A DNA stretch of 64,000 nt, from NCBI GenBank assembly GCA_038121105.1, contig JAYONB010000002.1, positions 186,001-250,000 on the forward strand. Reading direction: 5' to 3'. The notes below the pieces were generated by a model that saw only the letters and a list, made by a program, of their open reading frames with translations, was not told the DNA's origin and searched no databases. Positions 44,704 to 51,585 of the stretch are shown one piece after another. How positions within the stretch are numbered: the first letter of the stretch is position 1; each line of letters starts with the position of its first letter. The position numbers were made by a program, and so were the translations under genes. Origin of the DNA: CALJDF01 sp038121105. GTDB taxonomy: Bacteria > Pseudomonadota > Alphaproteobacteria > SHVP01.

Positions 44704-47015
44704 CCGCACTTGCTAAAGCCGCAGCTCGTGCAGGTGTCGCAGCCTTCGAGACGCATCAAGGATGGCTGCGAGCAGCGCGGGCAGGAGCGAAGGCGGGCAT
44801 CGCCGGGGCCGGCTTCCATGCCGGCGACTTTGCGTAACTCAAGCGCTTTTTCTTCCGAATCGTCGGGGTTGGCGATGAAACCGATGTTGATCAGGTGTTT
44901 CTCGATGACGTCGCCGATCGCAGCCAGAAGCGAGGGGACGTATTCGCCGTCGACCCAATAGCCGCCGCGCGGATCGAACACCGCTTTGAGTTCTTCGACC
45001 ACGAACGAGACATCGCCGCCGCGGCGAAACACGGCGGAAATCATCCGGGTGAGGGCGACCGTCCAGGCGTAGTGCTCCATGTTCTTCGAGTTGATGAAGA
45101 CCTCGAAGGGGCGGTGGCGGCCGTCTTGGATGATGTCGTTGATGGTTATGTAGATCGCGTGGTCGCTTTCGGGCCAGCGGACCTTGTAGGTCGAGCCCGG
45201 GAGGGCGCCGGGGCGATCCAGGGGCTGGGTCATGTAGACCACGCCGCCGGCTTCGAACGGATCTTTATGGCGCGCGGGCGGTGGATCGAGCGGGAGTTCG
45301 GACTGGGCGGTGTCCTTTTTTGTTTCGGTGTGCAGCACAGCGCCGGTCACGTCGTTGGGCCGGTAGGTGGTGATGCCCTTGCAGCCCTGGTCGTAGGCCG
45401 CGAGATAGACGTCCTTGAAGGCTTCGAAATCGATGTCTTCGGGCACGTTGACGGTTTTGGACACGGCCGAATCGATGAAGCCCTGCACCGTGGCCTGCAT
45501 GCGCACGTGGTCGGCGGGGGTCAGGCTTTGGGCATCGACAAAGGCGTCCGACAGCGCGGTGTTCTCGCCGAACTCGCGCCGGTAAAGGCGGTAGGCGTAG
45601 TCGCTGACGTCTTCTTCGCGGCGGCTCCCGTCGGGCATCAGGACGTTGCGCTTGTAGGTAAAGCTGAACACCGGTTCGAGGCCGGAAGAAACATTGTCGG
45701 CAAAAATGGAGATGGTGCCGGTCGGCGCGACCGACGTAAGAAGCCCGTTGCGGATGCCCTTGTCGGCGATGACGGCGCGGACGTCGTCATCCAATTGTTG
45801 GACGGCTTCGCCGGCGAGGTATTTTTCTTTGTCGTAAAGCGGGAAGGCGCCCTTTTCGGCCGCGAGGTCGGCCGAAGCGAGGTAGGCCGCGCGGCGCAAC
45901 GTGCCCATCCATTCCTTGGTGAGCGCAACCGCTTGGTCGCTGCCGTAGCGGGCGCCGCACATGATCAGCGCATCGGCCAAGCCGGTGACGCCAAGTCCCA
46001 TGCGGCGCTTGTTCTTGGCTTCTTTTTCCTGTTCGTCGAGCGGAAAGCGCGAGACATCGATGGCGTTGTCGAGCATGCGAACGGCAACGCGGGTCATCTC
46101 GTCGAGGGCGGCGGTATCGAGCCGGGCACGTTCGGTGAAGGGCGCCTCGACAAGCTTGGCGAGATTGACCGAGCCCAACAGGCACGCGCCGTAGGGCGGC
46201 AAAGGCTGTTCGCCGCAGGGGTTGGTGGCGTTGATCTCTTCGCAATAGGCGAGATTGTTCAGGCGGTTGATACGGTCGATAAAGATCACGCCCGGTTCGG
46301 CATAGGCGAAGGTCGCGCGCATGATCTTGTTCCACAGATCGCGCGCCGAAACCGAATCGAAAATCGTGCCGTCGAACGTGAGGTCCCACGGGCCGTCGTT
46401 CTTGACCGCCTCCATGAAGGCATCGGTTACCAACACCGAGAGGTTGAACATGCGCAAGCGGCCGGGTTCGCGCTTGGCTTCGATGAAGGCTTCGATATCG
46501 GGATGATCGCAGCGCAGTGTCGCCATCATGGCGCCGCGGCGATGGCCGGCGGACATGATGGTGCGACACATCGCGTCCCACACATCCATGAACGAGAGCG
46601 GTCCCGACGCGTCCGCGCCGACACCCTTCACCAACGCGCCCTTGGGCCGCAGCGTTGAGAAGTCGTATCCGATCCCGCCGCCTTGCTGCATGGTCAGCGC
46701 GGCTTCGCGCAAGTTGTCGAAGATCGTGCCCATGTCGTCTTCGATAGTGTTCATGACGAAGCAATTGAACAGCGTCACCCGACGATCGGTGCCTGCGCCG
46801 GCGATGATCCGACCGGCCGGTAGGACTTTGAAGTCCGACAGCGCGTCGTAGAATTTTTCCGCCCAGGCGGCGGGATCTTTTTCGGGGGCCGCCAACGCGT
46901 CGGCAACACGGCGCCAAGTGTCCTCGATCGACTTATCGACCGGCGTGCCGTCGCCCGCTTTGAGGCGGTATTTCATGTCCCAAATCTGCTGGGCAATCGG
47001 GGTCAACGCGGTCAT
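44700..47015 (-). CDS. nrdJ: B12-dependent (class II) ribonucleotide reductase
   Basis: A 771-residue adenosylcobalamin-dependent reductase making dNTP precursors. It shows LFNCFVMNTIEDDMGTIFDN, MQQGGGIGYDFSTLR, the active-site NPCGEQPLPPYGACLLGS, and SVAPTGTISIFADNVSSGLEP. The C-terminus has a redox/zinc-ribbon tail: CPRC and, 15 residues on, CDTCTSCGFSKCG. No ATP-cone is seen at the N-terminus. A PduO-type adenosyltransferase at 59.7 kb supplies cofactor. The upstream gap holds an SOS box and DnaA boxes. Confidence 0.95.
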   Translation of the reverse strand: MTALTPIAQQIWDMKYRLKAGDGTPVDKSIEDTWRRVADALAAPEKDPAAWAEKFYDALSDFKVLPAGRIIAGAGTDRRVTLFNCFVMNTIEDDMGTIFDNLREAALTMQQGGGIGYDFSTLRPKGALVKGVGADASGPLSFMDVWDAMCRTIMSAGHRRGAMMATLRCDHPDIEAFIEAKREPGRLRMFNLSVLVTDAFMEAVKNDGPWDLTFDGTIFDSVSARDLWNKIMRATFAYAEPGVIFIDRINRLNNLAYCEEINATNPCGEQPLPPYGACLLGSVNLAKLVEAPFTERARLDTAALDEMTRVAVRMLDNAIDVSRFPLDEQEKEAKNKRRMGLGVTGLADALIMCGARYGSDQAVALTKEWMGTLRRAAYLASADLAAEKGAFPLYDKEKYLAGEAVQQLDDDVRAVIADKGIRNGLLTSVAPTGTISIFADNVSSGLEPVFSFTYKRNVLMPDGSRREEDVSDYAYRLYRREFGENTALSDAFVDAQSLTPADHVRMQATVQGFIDSAVSKTVNVPEDIDFEAFKDVYLAAYDQGCKGITTYRPNDVTGAVLHTETKKDTAQSELPLDPPPARHKDPFEAGGVVYMTQPLDRPGALPGSTYKVRWPESDHAIYITINDIIQDGRHRPFEVFINSKNMEHYAWTVALTRMISAVFRRGGDVSFVVEELKAVFDPRGGYWVDGEYVPSLLAAIGDVIEKHLINIGFIANPDDSEEKALELRKVAGMEAGPGDARLRSCPRCSQPSLMRLEGCDTCTSCGFSKCG

Positions 47016-47083
47016 CGGGTCTACTCAAGCGGGGAAGCGGGGCGCGATGGTAGGCCCGCCCCTGTGGCCGCGTCAACGCGGAT

Positions 47084-47098
47084 GTTCTAGAAATGTTC
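47084..47098 (-). promoter_or_regulatory. SOS box (LexA site) upstream of nrdJ
   Basis: GTTC at 47084-47087, seven bases, GTTC at 47095-47098: the alphaproteobacterial LexA box GTTC-N7-GTTC. It is extended as GTTCT and lies 69 bases before the nrdJ start. Induction of a ribonucleotide reductase after DNA damage would make sense. Confidence 0.6.
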
Positions 47099-47156
47099 TC
47101 TATCGAGAAGCGGGGCTAAGCTGCTGAATGTGCTGCTTTATTTTGAGTTGTCCGAG

Positions 47157-47245
47157 TTATCCACGGGGGTACTTCTAAAGCAATTCGGGGATGATTTGGC
47201 GATTCGGCCGAACGATGCACATCGTTATCCGCGGAGTTATCCACA
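47157..47245. promoter_or_regulatory. Cluster of DnaA boxes upstream of nrdJ
   Basis: TTATCCACG (47157-47165), TTATCCGCG (47225-47233) and the perfect TTATCCACA (47237-47245) lie in the 245-base gap 47016-47260. DnaA is known to bind upstream of the nrd genes of E. coli, so this may couple dNTP supply to replication. I do not take it for an origin. Confidence 0.5.
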
Positions 47246-47260
47246 GGAAGACGGAGCGTG

Positions 47261-47980
47261 TTAATCGGTCCCACCGGTTTGGGCGAGCCGGTGGGCTGCC
47301 GGCTCGATCGCGCCTTCTAGGCGGGCCATGAACTCTTTGCGGTTGAGCCCGGGTTCGATCGGGGGGAGGTACTCCAAGACAATGGTGCCGGGCTTGCGGC
47401 GAATGGACCGACGCGGCCAGAAAACGCCCGAGTTGAGCGCGACCGGCACGACCGGGACGCCGAGTTGGCGATAGAGCGCGGCGATGCCCGGCAGATAGGG
47501 CGCCGTCGCATCCGGCGCGACGCGCGTGCCCTGCGGGAAGATCACGATGGGCCGTTCCTCGGCCGCGGCGGCTTTAGCGGCGTCGACCATCGTGCGGATC
47601 GCTTTGGAGCCGGTATCGCGATCGATCGGGATCATGCGCGAATGGCGGCAGTACCATCCGTAGATCGGGATGTGGAGAAGCTCGGCTTTCATGACGATGG
47701 CCGGGTCATGGGCGATGATGTGAAAAATCATCGTGTCCCACGCCGATTGGTGTTTGGCTGCGATGATGACAGGGCCGGGTGGGATGTGTTCGCGACCCCG
47801 GATCTCATAGCGAACGCCCGCGAGGAGGCGCAGTAACACCATCACCCCTTTGGCCCATATCGTCTGGCCGCGCACCGTCGCCATGGGCGACATCAAGAGC
47901 GAGGGCAGCCAGGCCAAGTTGATCGCGGCCGACCAAATCCAAAACGCGATTTGAAACGCGAGGGCGCGGACCAAGATCAC
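47261..47980 (-). CDS. plsC: 1-acyl-sn-glycerol-3-phosphate acyltransferase
   Basis: A 239-residue membrane-associated acyltransferase that makes phosphatidate. It has an N-terminal hydrophobic stretch, the catalytic HX4D in AAKHQSAWDTMIF, and the FPQGTR substrate motif. The gene overlaps the HAD phosphatase gene by 4 bases and is the last of the ftsE-ftsX-HAD-plsC operon. Confidence 0.92.
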   Translation of the reverse strand: MILVRALAFQIAFWIWSAAINLAWLPSLLMSPMATVRGQTIWAKGVMVLLRLLAGVRYEIRGREHIPPGPVIIAAKHQSAWDTMIFHIIAHDPAIVMKAELLHIPIYGWYCRHSRMIPIDRDTGSKAIRTMVDAAKAAAAEERPIVIFPQGTRVAPDATAPYLPGIAALYRQLGVPVVPVALNSGVFWPRRSIRRKPGTIVLEYLPPIEPGLNRKEFMARLEGAIEPAAHRLAQTGGTD

Positions 47981-48522
47981 GATTCCGCCTCTGCCAGTAA
48001 CGCGTCAACCGCGCGCGCGAGGTCGTCATACACGGTCACCGGTTGGAGCGCGGCGGGGAGGTCGGCCTCGGTCGCACGGCCCTTACCGGTCCTGACCAGG
48101 ATTCGTCGAATGCCGAGGACGGCAGCCGCTTCGAGGTCGCGGGTGGCGTCGCCGATCATGACCGCATTTTTCGGTGTCGCATCGAACCGATCGAGGGCTT
48201 CCTGCAGCATGCCGGGGCCGGGCTTGCGGCGTGGGGTGGCGGCCCATGGTGGGTCGGTGCAGGTGATTAGCGCGTCCAAATGGCCACTCGCCGCAGTGAG
48301 CGCGTTCTTAAGCGTGGCATGAACTGCGTCGAGGTCGTCCGAGCTCATCAGGCCGCGGCCGACGCCGGATTGGTTGCTGACGACGGCAACGGTGTGGTTG
48401 GCGGCGTTGAGCCGGGCGACGGCGTCGGCGGCGTCGGCGATCATCACCAGTTCGGCGGGCGTTTTGACGAAATCGGCGCGGTCCTCGTTGAGAACGCCGT
48501 CGCGGTCGAGCAGCACCAGCAT
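47977..48522 (-). CDS. HAD-family phosphatase (GmhB-like)
   Basis: A 181-residue HAD-IIIA phosphatase. Motif I LLDRDGVLNED, motif II VVSNQSGVGRG, RKPGPGML (motif III Lys) and MIGDATRDLEAA (motif IV) match heptose-bisphosphate phosphatases. The zinc-binding CxH...CxC loop of E. coli GmhB is absent: only one Cys is left (ITCTDPPWAA). Substrate may be a sugar bisphosphate or histidinol phosphate. It starts 4 bases after ftsX. Confidence 0.85.
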   Translation of the reverse strand: MLVLLDRDGVLNEDRADFVKTPAELVMIADAADAVARLNAANHTVAVVSNQSGVGRGLMSSDDLDAVHATLKNALTAASGHLDALITCTDPPWAATPRRKPGPGMLQEALDRFDATPKNAVMIGDATRDLEAAAVLGIRRILVRTGKGRATEADLPAALQPVTVYDDLARAVDALLAEAES

Positions 48523-48526
48523 TGGG

Positions 48527-49417
48527 TTAGGGTAGGCGGCGCAGTGCGCGCAGAACCGTCATGCGCGCGGTGATCATGGCGATCAATGCCGAGGCGAGGG
48601 GGACGCAGAGCAGCGCCACCCAGGCCGTAAGGTCGAGCGACAGGCGTGGGAGCAATGCTTGATCGACCGCGCGCGCCGCCAGGGCCAGCGCGCCAAGAGT
48701 GAGGACGGCAAGAGCGAGGCCTAGGAGCCCGCCGCTCAGGCCGTACGACAGCGCGTGGGTGACGAACCGGCGGGCAATGTAGTTGTCGCGCGCGCCGATC
48801 AGGTGGAGAAGTTCGATCGTGTCGCGGTGCGATGTCATACCGGCCCGCGTCGCGAAGACGACGATCGAGACGGCAGCAATCGCGACAATGAGAACCACGA
48901 CCAGGCCGACAAGCTGAATAACTCGTGCAAGCGTGACGAGGCGCGACAAAAAGACGCCGTTGTCGTTGATCCGAGCGCCGGGCACGACATCCTCGAGGCG
49001 TTGGCCAAGGTCGTCGTAGTTGATGCGCGCACCGGTATAGACGATGACATCGACGATGATCGGGATTGGGAGGTCGGTGGGGAGGTCGCCGGCCCCGAGC
49101 CATGGCTCGAGAAGCGCCTGGGACTGCGCGTGGGGCAATGCCGTTGCGCTGAGGACACCGGTGGTCTCCAAGAGGAGGCCGACAGCGGCATCGATACGGG
49201 CTTGTGCTTCGTCGCCTTCCGGCTCCTGCGCGACACCAGGCAGCTGAACGGTGAGCGCGCCGCGCAGATTGTCGCTCCACTGCCGAATCGTGCCGTCGAG
49301 GGCAAAGGTGCCGGCTAACGCAAGCGCTGCAAGGTAAACCATGGCGCCGACGATCAAGGGGATGAAACGCCGGTTGGCGTCTCCGCCGAGAGGCAATTCG
49401 ATGCGCCGACCGGTCAT
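48527..49417 (-). CDS. ftsX: Cell division protein FtsX
   Basis: A 296-residue inner-membrane protein with the FtsX layout: one N-terminal helix (FIPLIVGAMVYLAALALAGTF), a periplasmic domain of about 110 residues, and three more helices (VIQLVGLVVVLIVAIAAVSIV onwards). HRDTIELLHLIGARDNYIARRF is the conserved cytoplasmic loop. With FtsE it forms the complex that regulates peptidoglycan hydrolysis at the septum. The start overlaps the ftsE stop by 4 bases. Confidence 0.92.
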   Translation of the reverse strand: MTGRRIELPLGGDANRRFIPLIVGAMVYLAALALAGTFALDGTIRQWSDNLRGALTVQLPGVAQEPEGDEAQARIDAAVGLLLETTGVLSATALPHAQSQALLEPWLGAGDLPTDLPIPIIVDVIVYTGARINYDDLGQRLEDVVPGARINDNGVFLSRLVTLARVIQLVGLVVVLIVAIAAVSIVVFATRAGMTSHRDTIELLHLIGARDNYIARRFVTHALSYGLSGGLLGLALAVLTLGALALAARAVDQALLPRLSLDLTAWVALLCVPLASALIAMITARMTVLRALRRLP

Positions 49418-50142
49418 GCGCGCCGACCACTGTCGGCATCCGGGGAGAGCTCTGCGACATCTTCATCGGGCCGGCCGACGGGGGCTTTGTGCACCGTCAA
49501 TTCGCCGTTCGAGAGGCGCAATTCGGGGCGGCCGAAGGTTGAGATCAGCGAGCGATCATGGGTCGCAATGACAACCGTGGTGCCGATCTTGTTGAGTTCT
49601 TCAAACAGATGAAGAATGCGCAGTCCTTGGGCGAGATCGATGTTGCCAGTCGGCTCGTCGGCGAGCAGGAGATTGGGTCTTCCGATCACGGCCCGCGCAA
49701 TGGCGACGCGCTGCTTCTCGCCGTCAGACAACGTCGGCGGTTTGGCGTTGATTTGTCCCGCTAGTCCTACCCAAGCGAGCAACTCGGAGACATGGGCTTC
49801 AATGCGCTCGCGGCGTGCGCCGGCGATCCGGAGCGGTAGGGCCACGTTTTCCAGCGCCGAGAGATGATCGAGCAGGCGAAAATCTTGGAAGACCACGCCG
49901 ATGCGGCGGCGTAACGGCGGCAAATCCCGCCGTCGGGTCTTGCCGATGGTTTGCCCGAACATCTCGATCTCGCCCCGGGTCGGACGTTGGGCGAGATACA
50001 TCAGCTTCAGGAGCGTGGTTTTTCCGGCGCCCGAGGGTCCTGTGAGAAAGTGGAAGGATCCTGGCGTTAACCTAAAGGTTAGATCGCGCAGCACCTCCGG
50101 ACCGTGGCCGTAGCGCTTTCCGACATTCTCGAACCGAACCAC
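49414..50142 (-). CDS. ftsE: Cell division ATP-binding protein FtsE
   Basis: A 242-residue ABC ATPase: Walker A GPSGAGKTTLL, Q-loop VFQDFRLLDHLSALENV, signature LSDGEKQRVAIARAV, Walker B LLLADEPTGNID, and the H-loop ATHDRSL. GTG 50142 (VVRFENVGKRY) is the likely start, with AAGGAG about 11 bases upstream; the open frame extends 13 codons further. The C-terminal tail after the ATPase is acidic. First gene of the leftward operon. Confidence 0.93.
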   Translation of the reverse strand: MVRFENVGKRYGHGPEVLRDLTFRLTPGSFHFLTGPSGAGKTTLLKLMYLAQRPTRGEIEMFGQTIGKTRRRDLPPLRRRIGVVFQDFRLLDHLSALENVALPLRIAGARRERIEAHVSELLAWVGLAGQINAKPPTLSDGEKQRVAIARAVIGRPNLLLADEPTGNIDLAQGLRILHLFEELNKIGTTVVIATHDRSLISTFGRPELRLSNGELTVHKAPVGRPDEDVAELSPDADSGRRA

Positions 50143-50269
50143 GCGGGAGATTTCTCCTTGGAGGGCGCGGCAGAATCGCACATGCTGTGCGCCACCGTCC
50201 AGCGGGCGTGCTTGTCAACAGATAACCATAGGGCCTATAAGGATTTGGCCGTAAAATCAATCGCGTAGC

Positions 50270-51010
50270 ATGATTGTCATCTGCCCAAACTGCAGTACGC
50301 GGTATCAGCTCGACGCTCAAGCCCTCGGTCCACACGGTCGCACCGTGCGATGCGTGAAATGTGGACATACGTGGACCGAGCGACCGCAGCTAGATGCCGC
50401 CCCTGTCGACGAAGACACCGATGATGTCGAGGTCCCCGACTTCGGTCTCGACGTGCCAACGCGACCGCGTCGCGGCGCGCGCGGCGGTCGGACACCGGCG
50501 GCGGCGCGTCGCCGCGAGCGGGGTCGTGCGCAGCGCTCGCGAAAGGAAGCAGGCAGCGGTCTCGTCGGATGGGGCGTGCTCATCGTCGTCGTTGTGGCTG
50601 TTTTGGCCGGACTGTTCTTCCTTCGCGCCGAGATTGTCGCCTACTTCCCGCCCGCGGAGCGGGCCTATGACATCGTTGGGCTGGATACCGAACCGCGAGC
50701 GACCGCGCCCGGCGAAGGGCTCAAGGTCTTAGGCAATCCCACCGTCGCCTTCCGCGATGATGACGGCGTCCTGGTGATCGACATCGAAGGCGAAGTGCAG
50801 AACATCACACGGTCATCGCGTCCTGTGCCGCAGGTCATGCGCGTCGTGTTGTTCGATGAGGCCAATAGCGTCCTGACCGAGTGGAAGTTCCGTTCTCCGG
50901 TGGGTGTGCTTGGCCCGCTCGACAAGTTTCCCTATCGCACGAGCATTATCGATGCGCCGCGCGAGACCCGCCGCCTGCAGGTCACGTTCGTTATCCCGGA
51001 GCAAGGGTGA
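50270..51010 (+). CDS. Zinc-ribbon (MJ0042) and DUF3426 membrane protein
   Basis: A 246-residue protein. The N-terminal MJ0042 finger has CPNC and VRCVKCGHTW (two CxxC pairs). An Arg-rich linker leads to one membrane helix (LVGWGVLIVVVVAVLAGLFFL, about 98-118), then a DUF3426 domain ending VTFVIPEQG. This architecture occurs next to ftsE in many alphaproteobacteria, but the role is unknown. Its stop overlaps the hpt GTG start (GTGA, 51007-51010). Confidence 0.88.
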   Translation: MIVICPNCSTRYQLDAQALGPHGRTVRCVKCGHTWTERPQLDAAPVDEDTDDVEVPDFGLDVPTRPRRGARGGRTPAAARRRERGRAQRSRKEAGSGLVGWGVLIVVVVAVLAGLFFLRAEIVAYFPPAERAYDIVGLDTEPRATAPGEGLKVLGNPTVAFRDDDGVLVIDIEGEVQNITRSSRPVPQVMRVVLFDEANSVLTEWKFRSPVGVLGPLDKFPYRTSIIDAPRETRRLQVTFVIPEQG

Positions 51011-51585
51011 ACGAACCCGCATCGACCGCTGAACGGACGGCTAGTCGGTCAGAAGTCGACGTTCTGTTTTCTACCGAGGCGATTGCCGACCGGGTTGATG
51101 AACTCGGGGGTGAGATCTCCCAGACGATGGATCGCGATTGCATGGTGATCGCGGTGCTGAAGGGAAGTTTCGTTTTTTGCGCCGACCTTATTCGTTCGTT
51201 GCACCGTGCCGGCATGCACCCGCGGATCGACTTCCTAACACTGTCGAGTTACGGAACCGGCACCGAGAGTTCGGGCGAGGTCAAGATCACCCGCGACATT
51301 ACCGACGATGTGGCCGGAATGGACGTGCTGCTACTCGACGACATTCTCGAATCGGGCCGAACCATGGCGTTTGCGAAGGAACTGATTCAGAAGCGCGGTG
51401 CGAAATCGGTCAGTATTTGCGTTTTCTTGGACAAGCCGAACAAGCGCAAGGTCGCGATTGACGCCGACCATGTCGGCTTTACGTGCCCGGACCAGTTTGT
51501 CGTCGGGTACGGTCTAGATTACGCGCACTACTACCGAGAACTGCCGTTCGTGGGCGTTCTGCGCCAAGGCGCCAACGCGGATTAG
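51007..51585 (+). CDS. hpt: Hypoxanthine phosphoribosyltransferase
   Basis: A 192-residue purine salvage enzyme that joins PRPP to hypoxanthine or guanine. The PRPP site is DVLLLDDILESGRTM, and KGSFVFCADLIRSL, FLTLSSYGTGTES and PDQFVVGYGLDYAHYYREL are family landmarks. Start GTG 51007 overlaps the previous stop. Its stop overlaps that of the convergent TIGR02302 gene (51582-51585). Confidence 0.93.
   Translation: MNEPASTAERTASRSEVDVLFSTEAIADRVDELGGEISQTMDRDCMVIAVLKGSFVFCADLIRSLHRAGMHPRIDFLTLSSYGTGTESSGEVKITRDITDDVAGMDVLLLDDILESGRTMAFAKELIQKRGAKSVSICVFLDKPNKRKVAIDADHVGFTCPDQFVVGYGLDYAHYYRELPFVGVLRQGANAD

Noticed and set aside
44895..46658. 587-codon open frame on the plus strand
   Set aside because: It lies antisense to nrdJ, whose motifs are unambiguous; the translation has no recognisable domain and shows the composition of a high-GC shadow frame.
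47016..47260. Replication origin suggested by clustered DnaA boxes
   Set aside because: There is no dnaA, dnaN, hemE, parA or AT-rich unwinding element nearby; regulation of nrdJ explains the boxes better.
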